DNA of 18,844 nucleotides from JAUVIB01 sp964424545. Its GTDB lineage: Bacteria; Calditrichota; Calditrichia; Calditrichales; Calditrichaceae. Of this stretch, positions 1 to 8,030 are shown in pieces. How positions within the stretch are numbered: position 1 is the stretch's first letter; each line of letters starts with the position of its first letter. Made by a program: the position numbers and the translations under genes. The notes under the pieces are model-generated. The model was not told the DNA's origin and ran no database searches. It was given only the letters and a program-made list of their open reading frames with translations. The DNA lies in assembly GCA_964424545.1 (NCBI GenBank), contig CAYRJN010000059.1, positions 1 through 18,844 on the forward strand. The letters run 5' to 3'.

Positions 1-2184
1 CTGATTGCATATGAATTGTTGACTACAAACGATCCCCGACAACGCGAACGCTTAAATAACGTGGTACTAATGCTGGTTCCCTGCCATAATCCCGACGGTA
101 TGGATATGGTGGTCAACCACTATAAGCGCTATAAAGGGAAAAAATACGACGGCTCCTCTCTTCCAGGCATTTATCACAAATATGTGGGACATGATAATAA
201 CCGTGATTTTATCACTTTAAGCCAAAGCGACACAAAAGCGATTTCCAAAATATTCAGCGTCGAGTGGTACCCGCAGGTTATGGTAGAAAAACATCAGATG
301 GGCAGCCGAACGGCCCGTTATTTTGTGCCGCCTATGCATGATCCCATTACGGAAAATATCGATGCAACGCTTTGGAACTGGACTTGGGTTTTCGGTTCGG
401 AAATGGTGCGCGATATGACGCGAGAAGGATTGAGCGGTCTTTCTCAACATTACCTTTTTGACGATTACTGGCCGGGCTCCACCGAAACATGTATCTGGAA
501 AAATACAATCGGCATGTTAACGGAAGCAGCCAGCGCCAAATACGCCACGCCTATATTTGTGGAAGCGAACGAACTGCAAGCATACGGCAAAGGTTTATCC
601 GAATATAAAAAGAGCATTAATATGCCCGAACCGTGGCCCGGCGGTTGGTGGCGCCTATCGGATATTGTAAAATATGAAATAGAGTCGACGCTCTCTATTA
701 TAAAAACCGCAGCGCGCTCAAGGGAAGAAATCTTAAAATTTCGCAACGATTTAGCCAAAAAAGAGGTTATAAAAGGAAAAACGGAGGCGCCGTTCTATTA
801 CGTTTTACCTTTCGAGCAACACGATCAAAGCGAATGGGTTAAATTGGCAAACCTATTGCATGAACACGGCATAGAGGTATATCGTTTAACGAAAAATATT
901 GAATCGGACGGCGTAATCTACACGCAAGGTTCGTTAGTTGTTCCCTTAAGCCAGCCCGTACGTCCCTTTATCAAAGAGGTAATGGAAGTGCAGCATTTTC
1001 CGCTTCGTCATTATACCCCGGGTGGAAAAATAATTAAGCCCTACGATATTACCTCTTGGTCGCTGCCGCTGCACCGTAATATTAAAGTCGTTGAAATAGA
1101 GCATCGATCAACAGAGATAGAAAGCAATTTAACGCCTATCGAATTTCCCTTTACTTTATATAAAAAGAGCGATAACAATTTTACGTCCATGCTCTTTACG
1201 ATCAATGATAACGAAAGTTATAAAGCGGCTTTCTACGCTAAAAAAGCAGGTCTTACGGTAAAAAGAACAACGGCGGATGTTAAAATTGACGGGCGTCTTG
1301 TCCCCAAAGGAAGTTTTTGGATTTTAACCGACAATTCGCAACAGTTTGATACATTTCTTGACATAACGCCGATTTATGTAACCGAAAATATAACCGTTCC
1401 GGCTGCCGAGTTAAAATTGCCGCGTATTGCTTTGGTGGAAACTTATTTCCATGATATGGACGCCGGCTGGTGCCGATTTGTTTTCGATTCCTACTACATT
1501 CCCTATAAGACGCTGCGGCCGGGCGATTTCGAGAAAAAGGATTTGAAAAAGAATTTCGATCTGATTATTTTCCCCGACGCCGATAAATCGATTCTAATGG
1601 AAGGAAAATACAAATCAAAAGACTCCTATCGTCCCAGCCAATATCCGCCGCAGTACACCAAAGGGATGAAAAAAGAAGGGTTGCAAAAGTTGCTGGCCTT
1701 TATAAACGACGGCGGACATGTTGTTTCTTGGGGACGCTCCGTCAATCTCTTTATGGGGCCGCTTTCCATTAAACTTGATGATAGCAATACGGAAGATTTT
1801 GTATTGCCCGTTGAAAATATAGGCGGCAAACTGCAAAAAGATAAATTATACTGTCCCGGCTCGCTCGTAAAAGTCGAATTGCTGCCCGATCATCCCCTGA
1901 CCATGGGAATGGAAAAAGAAGCGGGCGTTTTTTATCGCGGCAAACCGGTTTTTGCCACCTCGATCCCCTATTTCGATATGGACCGTCGCGTGATCGCTAA
2001 ATTCCCCGAGCGAAATATTTTGTTGAGCGGTTATGCCGAGCATATTGACAAACTGGCCGACAAAACGGCCATGGTTTGGTTGAAAAAGGGTAAAGGCGAA
2101 ATCGTGCTGATGGGTTTTAATCCGCAGTTTCGGGCGTCAACCCAAGGAACCTTTAAACTCTTGTTTAACGCGATTCTACTATAA
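1..2184 (+). CDS. M14-type zinc carboxypeptidase with C-terminal GATase-like domain (5' end outside window)
   Basis: Partial gene: the frame is open from base 1, so the TTG at 16 is not the real start, and 727 residues are visible. Numbering from base 1, HNPDG is at 29-33. Asn67-Arg68 in DNNRDF match the substrate-carboxylate pair of M14 peptidases. His98 in VEKHQMG is the likely third zinc ligand, and Glu175 in LTEAAS the likely catalytic Glu. The HxxE pair giving the first two ligands must lie upstream. From about residue 473 (LPRIALVETYFHD) to the end is an alpha/beta domain resembling class I glutamine-amidotransferase folds (LIIFPD, then a FINDGGHVVSWG turn), with no obvious amidotransferase Cys nucleophile. 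Large M14 proteins with such a tail are usually exported peptidases; the signal peptide would be outside the window. The gene ends with TAA, and no clear terminator hairpin follows. The family call is firm; the substrate is unknown. Confidence 0.85.
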   Translation: MIAYELLTTNDPRQRERLNNVVLMLVPCHNPDGMDMVVNHYKRYKGKKYDGSSLPGIYHKYVGHDNNRDFITLSQSDTKAISKIFSVEWYPQVMVEKHQMGSRTARYFVPPMHDPITENIDATLWNWTWVFGSEMVRDMTREGLSGLSQHYLFDDYWPGSTETCIWKNTIGMLTEAASAKYATPIFVEANELQAYGKGLSEYKKSINMPEPWPGGWWRLSDIVKYEIESTLSIIKTAARSREEILKFRNDLAKKEVIKGKTEAPFYYVLPFEQHDQSEWVKLANLLHEHGIEVYRLTKNIESDGVIYTQGSLVVPLSQPVRPFIKEVMEVQHFPLRHYTPGGKIIKPYDITSWSLPLHRNIKVVEIEHRSTEIESNLTPIEFPFTLYKKSDNNFTSMLFTINDNESYKAAFYAKKAGLTVKRTTADVKIDGRLVPKGSFWILTDNSQQFDTFLDITPIYVTENITVPAAELKLPRIALVETYFHDMDAGWCRFVFDSYYIPYKTLRPGDFEKKDLKKNFDLIIFPDADKSILMEGKYKSKDSYRPSQYPPQYTKGMKKEGLQKLLAFINDGGHVVSWGRSVNLFMGPLSIKLDDSNTEDFVLPVENIGGKLQKDKLYCPGSLVKVELLPDHPLTMGMEKEAGVFYRGKPVFATSIPYFDMDRRVIAKFPERNILLSGYAEHIDKLADKTAMVWLKKGKGEIVLMGFNPQFRASTQGTFKLLFNAILL

Positions 2185-2653
2185 GCGTACCATAAAACGG
2201 AATAGGCGATAAAAATCAAATGGTTTTCTTCTAAAATTCACGAAGAATTCCATAAATTTTTTTATCGATCGGACCAAAGTAATCTCTTTGTTTATCGGGT
2301 AAAAGCCGATAGATAAAAGAGCGGAACGTATGAATCAAAATTGTCGTCTCGAACCCTGTCGTCCGAAATAACCATCGATCAAAAATTCAAGCGCGACCGG
2401 CCCGAAAAGAATCGAGAAATCCGCTGCATAGACCCTAATGAGATCCCAATTTACCCGATTAAAGCGGCAAAGAATCATTTATTAATTTTTATTGCCTCAT
2501 CCCTTCTCTACCCCAAACAAAACAGGTTGCGTTTGTAATAATTTTTATTACAAAGCTTTTATAATTTCTATTATATTTTTTTTCCGATTTATTGCGCATA
2601 TTACATACCGTATAAATTCTTTACTGTATAACGAGCAATTAACGGAGGTAAAA
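2185..2653. other. 469-bp intergenic region between the peptidase gene and gdhA
   Basis: I see no convincing gene here. A 65-codon frame at 2341-2538 has no ribosome binding site and no recognisable composition. The region holds a small inverted repeat TATCGG/CCGATA at 2293-2311 and a strong hairpin at 2532-2554. It then has a very T-rich stretch (2555-2590) leading to the gdhA ribosome binding site. The gdhA promoter is probably in the last 100 bases, where TATAAA (2611-2616) and TATAAC (2627-2632) are possible -10 boxes, but neither has a convincing -35 partner. Confidence 0.5.
2532..2554 (+). promoter_or_regulatory. Perfect 10-bp inverted repeat in the gdhA leader
   Basis: TTTGTAATAA (2532-2541) and TTATTACAAA (2545-2554) are exact reverse complements with a 3-base loop. 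The arms lie about 100 bases upstream of the gdhA ATG. The hairpin could be a terminator or attenuator for transcription entering from the left, since a T-rich but interrupted tract follows. As DNA, the symmetry TGTAATAA/TTATTACA could be an operator. The sequence does not decide between these. Confidence 0.45.
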
Positions 2654-4015
2654 ATGAGTGATTTCGTAAAATCTTTTTTGGCGGAAGTAAAAGCAAAAAA
2701 TCCGGCGCAGCCCGAATTCCATCAGGCGGTGGAAGAAGTGGTTGAATCGCTGTCGCTGGTTCTGGATCGTCATCCGGAATATCGGTCGGCAAAAATATTG
2801 GAAAGAATCGTTGAACCGGAACGCGTCATTATGTTCCGTGTGCCGTGGATTGACGATCAGGGCGAAGTGCAGGTTAACCGTGGATTTCGTATTGAAATGA
2901 ATAGCGCCATCGGTCCGTATAAAGGCGGATTGCGTTTCCACCCATCCGTAAATTTGGGCATTTTAAAATTTTTGGCTTTCGAACAGGTATTTAAAAACAG
3001 CCTGACCACCCTGCCCATGGGCGGCGGCAAAGGCGGCTCCGATTTTGATCCCAAAGGTAAAAGCGATAACGAAGTGATGCGTTTCTGTCAAAGTTTTATG
3101 ACGGAACTTCATCGCCATATCGGCCCCAATACGGATGTGCCGGCGGGTGATATCGGCGTAGGCGGCCGCGAGATCGGATTTTTGTTCGGACAATATAAAC
3201 GTTTGCGCAATGAATTTACCGGCGTATTGACCGGTAAGGGACTCAATTGGGGCGGTTCGCTGATTCGTCCGGAAGCGACCGGTTACGGTTCGGTCTATTT
3301 TGCTTCGGAAATGCTGGGAACTAAAAGCGAAACTTTGGAAAATAAAGTATGTCTCGTCTCCGGAAGCGGTAACGTAGCCCAATATACTATTGAAAAAATA
3401 CTTGATTTCGGCGGTAAAGTAATCACTATTTCAGACTCCAGCGGTTATATTTATGACGAAGAGGGCATCGACCGCGATAAACTCGAATTCATCAAAGAGC
3501 TTAAAAACATCAGAAGAGGACGCGTCAGTGAATATGCCGAAGAGTATAAAAACGCCGTTTACACGCCGGTTGATCATGACCTCGATTACAATCCACTGTG
3601 GAATCATAAAGCGCAATGCGCTTTCCCCAGCGCTACGCAGAATGAAATCAATGAGAAAGACGCTCAAAATCTGTTGAATAACGGCGTTTATGTGGTTAGC
3701 GAAGGCGCCAATATGCCGACGACTATCGAAGGCGTTAATCTGTTCCTTGATCATAAAATCCTTTACGGCCCGGGTAAAGCGGCCAACGCCGGCGGTGTAG
3801 CGGTATCCGGCTTAGAAATGGCTCAGAACAGCATGCGCGTACCTTGGTCGCGTGAAGAAGTGGATAACAGATTACACGAAATTATGAAAAATATTCACAA
3901 AACCTGCGTTACCACAGCGGAACGTTTCGGTACGCCCGGCAACTACGTAAACGGCGCCAATATCGGCGGTTTTCTGAAAGTAGCCGACGCTATGCTGGAC
4001 CAAGGTCTTGTATAA
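2654..4015 (+). CDS. gdhA: NADP-type glutamate dehydrogenase
   Basis: Cytoplasmic enzyme that aminates 2-oxoglutarate to glutamate with NADPH, so it assimilates ammonium. 453 residues, the usual length for hexameric GDHs. Active-site residues line up with the well-studied clostridial enzyme (K89, K113, K125, D165): K90 in GPYKGGLRF, K114 in QVFKNSL, K126 in GGGKGGSDFDP and D166 in VPAGDIGVG. The nucleotide-binding region reads SGSGNVAQYTIEK followed by ISDSSG, matching the E. coli NADP-type pattern rather than NAD-type enzymes. The start is ATG 2654, with GGAGG at 2644-2648, five bases upstream. The same frame is open upstream to about 2492, but that extension has no ribosome binding site and is not protein-like. 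The gene is monocistronic and followed by a strong terminator. NADP preference is inferred from the motif only. Confidence 0.95.
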   Translation: MSDFVKSFLAEVKAKNPAQPEFHQAVEEVVESLSLVLDRHPEYRSAKILERIVEPERVIMFRVPWIDDQGEVQVNRGFRIEMNSAIGPYKGGLRFHPSVNLGILKFLAFEQVFKNSLTTLPMGGGKGGSDFDPKGKSDNEVMRFCQSFMTELHRHIGPNTDVPAGDIGVGGREIGFLFGQYKRLRNEFTGVLTGKGLNWGGSLIRPEATGYGSVYFASEMLGTKSETLENKVCLVSGSGNVAQYTIEKILDFGGKVITISDSSGYIYDEEGIDRDKLEFIKELKNIRRGRVSEYAEEYKNAVYTPVDHDLDYNPLWNHKAQCAFPSATQNEINEKDAQNLLNNGVYVVSEGANMPTTIEGVNLFLDHKILYGPGKAANAGGVAVSGLEMAQNSMRVPWSREEVDNRLHEIMKNIHKTCVTTAERFGTPGNYVNGANIGGFLKVADAMLDQGLV

Positions 4016-4036
4016 TCGATAATACTCATAATCAAT

Positions 4037-4079
4037 AAAAGCGGTTTTCCCAAGCGGGATTAAACCGCTTTTTCCTTTT
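4037..4079 (+). terminator. Rho-independent terminator of gdhA
   Basis: An 11-bp stem AAAAGCGGTTT (4037-4047) pairs with AAACCGCTTTT (4062-4072). Inside it TCCC (4048-4051) pairs with GGGA (4056-4059) around an AAGC loop, leaving a two-base bulge. The U-tract overlaps the 3' arm and continues to 4079. It starts 22 bases after the gdhA stop codon. Confidence 0.9.
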
Positions 4080-4399
4080 AAAACTTTCTGTTTTAACCTA
4101 TACAACCGTCCTTACTGTAATTTGTGTATTACATTTTAACAAGTAAGAATATCAGCCCTTTTGAAAAGGGAGGCCTTCAGAGAAAACTCTGCTTGATTTA
4201 GTTTGAAACATAGATTTTCCTTTGCCCCCTTCTTGCCCTATTTCATTTCTACAAAAATATTTAGGGACACCTTGCGTTTCTATTTCATAAATAGCCCAAT
4301 ATTTCTTATATTCTACCCGTTATTTAATTCTATCGAAATAAAAAATGGCATTTTCGTTTATCAATTTGCGAAGCGATACCCTTTAAGGGGAAAAGATAA
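4080..4399. other. Intergenic region between the gdhA terminator and the marC-family gene
   Basis: No supported gene: a 66-codon frame at 4203-4403 lacks a ribosome binding site and overlaps the next start. The region contains two adjacent hairpins (4156-4191, listed separately) and AT-rich DNA before the next gene. The promoter of the marC-family gene should be here, but I cannot place it with confidence. Confidence 0.4.
4156..4191. repeat. Two adjacent small palindromes
   Basis: CCCTTTT (4156-4162) and AAAAGGG (4164-4170) form one inverted repeat around a single G. CAGAG (4178-4182) and CTCTG (4187-4191) form another around AAAA. Seven bases separate the two. No T-run follows, so they do not look like a terminator. 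They may be a remnant of a dispersed palindromic repeat; nothing in the window shows a second copy. Confidence 0.35.
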
Positions 4400-4999
4400 A
4401 TGATCGAATTCAGCGGAAAAATTTTATCGGCGGCGGCCGTTTTAATTTTGGTAATGGATCCGTTGGGGAATATTCCCTTGTTTTTAAGCTTTCTACAAGG
4501 CATAGATAAACGGCGGCGCAGAATCATTATTATCAGAGAGTTGTTAATTGCCCTTGGCGTATTATTGATTTTTCTCTTTTTCGGCGAACGTCTGCTTTTG
4601 TTCCTTAATTTACAGCAGGAAACGGTCAGCATTTCGGGAGGCATTGTGCTTTTTATTATCGGCATTCGCATGATTTTTCCCACCTCCGCCGGCGTAATGG
4701 GTCAGCAAGTGGACGGCGAACCCTTTATTGTGCCCTTAGCCATTCCGCTGATTGCAGGGCCATCGGCTCTGGCTACTTTGATTTTGATGGTACATACAGC
4801 GCCGGAGAAAATGACGCAATGGTTGGTATCATTATTGATTGCTTGGTCATTTACGGCTTTTATTTTGATGCTGGCGCCCATTTTTTATAAAATACTTAAA
4901 CGTAGAGGATTAGCGGCTATTGAACGGCTAATGGGTATGTTGTTGATTATGATTTCCGTGCAGATGCTGCTCAACGGTATTAGGGGATTTCTCGGTTAA
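4400..4999 (+). CDS. MarC/YhgN family integral membrane protein
   Basis: 199-residue inner-membrane protein of the MarC (UPF0056) family, which is built from about six transmembrane helices and has no firmly established function despite its historical link to multiple antibiotic resistance. It is closest to the E. coli YhgN branch. Family landmarks are LILVMDPLGNIPLFLS (about 16-31), RRRxIIIIRELLIAL, QQETVSISGGIVLF (about 73-86), EPFIVPLAIPLIAGPSALAT (about 109-128) and the C-terminal ERLMGMLLIMISVQMLLNGI. The length matches YhgN (about 197 residues). The start is ATG 4400 with AAGGGG at 4385-4390 as the ribosome binding site. The gene stands alone between two long gaps, so the context gives no hint of function. 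Confidence 0.9.
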   Translation: MIEFSGKILSAAAVLILVMDPLGNIPLFLSFLQGIDKRRRRIIIIRELLIALGVLLIFLFFGERLLLFLNLQQETVSISGGIVLFIIGIRMIFPTSAGVMGQQVDGEPFIVPLAIPLIAGPSALATLILMVHTAPEKMTQWLVSLLIAWSFTAFILMLAPIFYKILKRRGLAAIERLMGMLLIMISVQMLLNGIRGFLG

Positions 5000-5082
5000 A
5001 GCAGAACATCCCCATGCCTTACATTATTTTGTGGTAATTACTTGAATAAAAGATTGCCCTTTTTGATAGATCGGAATCTAAA

Positions 5083-5126
5083 CAAGCGTTCCGTTGCAAA
5101 ATAGGACACAAAAAGCAAAACGCTTG
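5083..5126. repeat. 8-bp inverted repeat upstream of alaS
   Basis: CAAGCGTT (5083-5090) and AACGCTTG (5119-5126) are exact reverse complements separated by 28 bases, 80 bases before the alaS start. It could be a leader hairpin or an operator. No T-box consensus (AGGGTGG-NACCGCG) is visible, so classical tRNA-sensing control is not supported. Confidence 0.3.
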
Positions 5127-5205
5127 AAAAATAAATCTTTTTACTTTTAACTTTATACCATTGGGAACTTGAAACATTACAACCTCCAAATTTATAGAGG
5201 ATAGA

Positions 5206-7821
5206 ATGAAATCAAAAGAGATACGTCAACAATTTATCGATTTTTTTAAAGAGAAAAATCATACTTTTGTAAAGAGCGCACCGGTAATCCCCATCGACGA
5301 TCCAACGCTTCTTTTTACCAATGCGGGCATGAACCAATTCAAGGATATTTTTCTCGGCACGGGAACCCGCGATTATAAACGTGCCGTCAATTCGCAAAAA
5401 TGTATCCGCGTCAGCGGTAAACATAACGATTTGGAAGTAGTGGGACATGACACTTACCACCATACTTTTTTTGAAATGCTGGGCAATTGGTCATTCGGCG
5501 ATTATTACAAAGCCGAAGCTATTGAATGGGCTTGGGAGCTTTTAACGAAGGTTTGGAAACTGCCTAAAGATAAATTGTACGCAACCATCTATACAACGGA
5601 TGACGAGGCCGCTGAAATTTGGCGGGCAAAAACAGATATTGCTCATGATCATATTATGCGGTTCGGCGAAAAAGATAATTTCTGGGAGATGGGCAGCGTC
5701 GGCCCTTGCGGACCCTGTTCGGAAATACACATCGATCTCGGTCCCGATTTTTGCGATAAACAGGGAGAAGAGCATGTATGCGGCGTAAACGGCGAATGCG
5801 GACGTTATATCGAATTATGGAATCTGGTATTTATTCAATATAACCGCGACGACATCGGCGAACTTCATCCTCTTCCCAACAAGCATGTGGATACGGGGGC
5901 TGGTTTTGAGCGTCTTACGGCCGTTCTGCAAAATAAACGCTCCAATTACGATACCGATGTTTTTACACCTATTTTATCGCGTATTGCCGAATTAACCGGC
6001 AAAGAGGCCGCGAGTAATGAAGAACGAGCCGCCTTTAACGTTATCGCCGATCACGTCCGTATGCTTACCTTTTCCATAGCCGACGGCGGTCTGCCTTCCA
6101 ATGAGGGCCGCGGTTATGTAATGCGCCGTATTTTACGCCGCGCCGCCCGCTACGGTCGTAAGTTGAATATGCGCGAACCGTTCATCTATAAGTTGGCTCC
6201 GACCGTTGTTGAGATAATGGGCGATGTTTATCCCGAAATCAAGGAGCGACAAGAGCATATTGCCTCGGTGATCCGCGCTGAAGAAGAGAGTTTTAACAAA
6301 ACTTTGGATCGCGGGTTAGAAATATTTGATAAGATCGTAACCGATTTAAAGAAAAAAGGAAAATCAACCATCCCCGGCGGCGATGTATTCAAATTATACG
6401 ATACCTACGGTTTTCCCGTTGATTTAACGAAAATTCTTTCCGACGAAGCCGGTTTAACAATCGATGAGCAGGGTTTTGAATCGGAGATGGAAGCGCAGCG
6501 TAAACGGGCGCGCTCATCCGCTAAATTCGAAATGGAAAAAATTAACGATGAAAAATGGACGATAATGAATACGGAGGGCGATTCGCAATTTAACGGCTAC
6601 ACGCAACTGAAAACGGAAACGAAAATAGCGCGTTATTATCAGGACGATAACCAAATTCGTATTATCCTTTTAAAAACGCCCTTTTATGCCGAATCCGGCG
6701 GACAAATAGGCGATACAGGCCTTATCCGCGGCTCGGATTTTGAATTGATTGTTACGGACACTAAAAAAGAAGGCGACCATATCATCCATTTTTGTAAAGT
6801 GGCGGCGCCCTTTCGGCCGAAAAGCGATGAGGTAACGGCTGAGGTAAAAGAATCGCAGCGGCGTGAAACAGCTAAAAATCATACCGCCACTCATTTGCTT
6901 CATGCCGCCTTGCGTCAGGTTCTTGGCGAGCATATTCATCAAGCGGGCTCTCTCGTTGAACCGCAACGGCTGCGTTTTGATTTTACCCATTTTGAAAAGG
7001 TTGCAAGCGATGATTTGCAAAAGATAGAAATGCTGGTTAATGAAAAAATTCAGGAAAATATTACGCTACAAATACAAGCAGAACAATACACAAAAGCCAA
7101 GGAAAAGGGCGCTATGGCGCTTTTCGGAGAAAAATACGGCGATATCGTACGTACGGTTAATATTCCGGGATTCAGTTTTGAATTGTGCGGCGGTACGCAC
7201 GTAAAAGCCACCGGCGATATCGGACTTTTTACAATCGTTTCCGAAAGCGGCATTGCCTCCGGTGTGCGCCGTATAGAAGCCGTCAGCGGGTTGGCGGCCG
7301 TGCGAATAATGCAGAAAAATAAAATTGCCGTTCAACGGGCTAACACGCTGCTTAACAGCTCAACCAACACCTTAGGTGATAAAATTAACGCCTTGCTTAC
7401 GGAGAATAAAAATCTTCACAAAGAGATTGAAAAGTTAGAATCCGCAAAGTTAAGCGGCGGTTTGGATGAACTGTTAAAATCGGCAATAGAGATTAAGGGC
7501 GTAAAAGTTTTTACCTCTAAATTCGATGATGTTAATACCAACCGCTTAAAAGAGATGGCCGACGGCATTCGCGAAAAAAATAAAATGACCGCCGGATTGC
7601 TGGCTTCGGAAACAGACGGCAAATTATCGTTGGTCTGTTTTTTAACGGACGATCTTGTTAAAGATAAAAAATTGAACGCCGGCGCTTTAATTAAAGAGTG
7701 CGCAAAAATAGCCGGAGGAGGAGGAGGAGGTCGTCCGCATCTTGCCACGGCCGGCGCTAAGGATGCCTCGAAAATAGATGCCGTATTCGATAAATTTATC
7801 ACTTTAATTAAAGGAATGTAA
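5206..7821 (+). CDS. alaS: Alanyl-tRNA synthetase
   Basis: Class II synthetase charging tRNA-Ala, with a separate domain that clears mischarged Ser/Gly. 871 residues, against 876 in E. coli. The N-terminal catalytic core begins MKSKEIRQQFIDFF and includes FTNAGMNQFKDIFLG, the motif-2 region HHTFFEMLGNWSFGDYYK and the VDTGAGFERL motif-3 region. The editing domain has the metal-binding set H559 and H563 (HTATH) plus C661 and H665 (CGGTH). A coiled-coil linker (about 730-755) leads to the C-terminal DHHA1 domain with the Gly-rich GGGGGGRPHLATAGAKD. The start is ATG 5206 with GAGGA at 5197-5201. The Gly-rich loop is encoded by a run of GGA codons at 7714-7731. Nothing suggests it is broken. Confidence 0.97.
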   Translation: MKSKEIRQQFIDFFKEKNHTFVKSAPVIPIDDPTLLFTNAGMNQFKDIFLGTGTRDYKRAVNSQKCIRVSGKHNDLEVVGHDTYHHTFFEMLGNWSFGDYYKAEAIEWAWELLTKVWKLPKDKLYATIYTTDDEAAEIWRAKTDIAHDHIMRFGEKDNFWEMGSVGPCGPCSEIHIDLGPDFCDKQGEEHVCGVNGECGRYIELWNLVFIQYNRDDIGELHPLPNKHVDTGAGFERLTAVLQNKRSNYDTDVFTPILSRIAELTGKEAASNEERAAFNVIADHVRMLTFSIADGGLPSNEGRGYVMRRILRRAARYGRKLNMREPFIYKLAPTVVEIMGDVYPEIKERQEHIASVIRAEEESFNKTLDRGLEIFDKIVTDLKKKGKSTIPGGDVFKLYDTYGFPVDLTKILSDEAGLTIDEQGFESEMEAQRKRARSSAKFEMEKINDEKWTIMNTEGDSQFNGYTQLKTETKIARYYQDDNQIRIILLKTPFYAESGGQIGDTGLIRGSDFELIVTDTKKEGDHIIHFCKVAAPFRPKSDEVTAEVKESQRRETAKNHTATHLLHAALRQVLGEHIHQAGSLVEPQRLRFDFTHFEKVASDDLQKIEMLVNEKIQENITLQIQAEQYTKAKEKGAMALFGEKYGDIVRTVNIPGFSFELCGGTHVKATGDIGLFTIVSESGIASGVRRIEAVSGLAAVRIMQKNKIAVQRANTLLNSSTNTLGDKINALLTENKNLHKEIEKLESAKLSGGLDELLKSAIEIKGVKVFTSKFDDVNTNRLKEMADGIREKNKMTAGLLASETDGKLSLVCFLTDDLVKDKKLNAGALIKECAKIAGGGGGGRPHLATAGAKDASKIDAVFDKFITLIKGM

Positions 7822-7851
7822 TAGCAAAATATGTTCATACTTACCCTCAGA

Positions 7852-7875
7852 TCAATGGGCAGAACTATCCATTGA
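7852..7875 (+). terminator. Possible hairpin after alaS
   Basis: TCAATGG (7852-7858) pairs exactly with CCATTGA (7869-7875) across a 10-base loop, 31 bases after the alaS stop. No U-run follows, so it is at best a weak or Rho-assisted 3' end. Confidence 0.3.
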
Positions 7876-7990
7876 GCTCAAAAGTACCTATTAATATGAC
7901 GGCTGCGATTTGAATTAAACCTTAAGCGTTGGCTGGTTATAAGATTTTCCTACAATCAACTAAATTAGCTTAACTCGCGCTAATGAAAGA

Positions 7991-8030
7991 GAAAGAAGAT
8001 TATTTTAATGAAAATAAATTATTTTCTTTC
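7991..8030. terminator. Long AT-rich hairpin between convergent genes alaS and DUF3179
   Basis: Bases 7991-8005 pair with 8016-8030 over 15 positions, with one mismatch (8001/8020) and one possible G-U pair. The arms begin GAAAGAA and end TTCTTTC, and 10 bases separate them. It overlaps the last codon and stop codon of the DUF3179 gene (stop at 8029-8031) and lies between converging transcripts, as expected for a bidirectional terminator or mRNA 3'-end stabiliser. It is AT-rich and lacks a classic U-tract, so confidence is limited. Confidence 0.4.

Noticed and set aside
2492..2653. 54-residue N-terminal extension of gdhA
   Set aside because: GDH normally begins near the MSDFVKSF start, which has GGAGG five bases upstream; the extension is AT-rich leader DNA with a hairpin.
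4203..4403. 66-codon frame upstream of the marC-family gene
   Set aside because: No ribosome binding site, AT-driven composition, and it overlaps the next gene's start.
5000..5205. T-box or other riboswitch before alaS
   Set aside because: No T-box consensus or specifier-loop architecture is visible; only a simple 8-bp inverted repeat is present.
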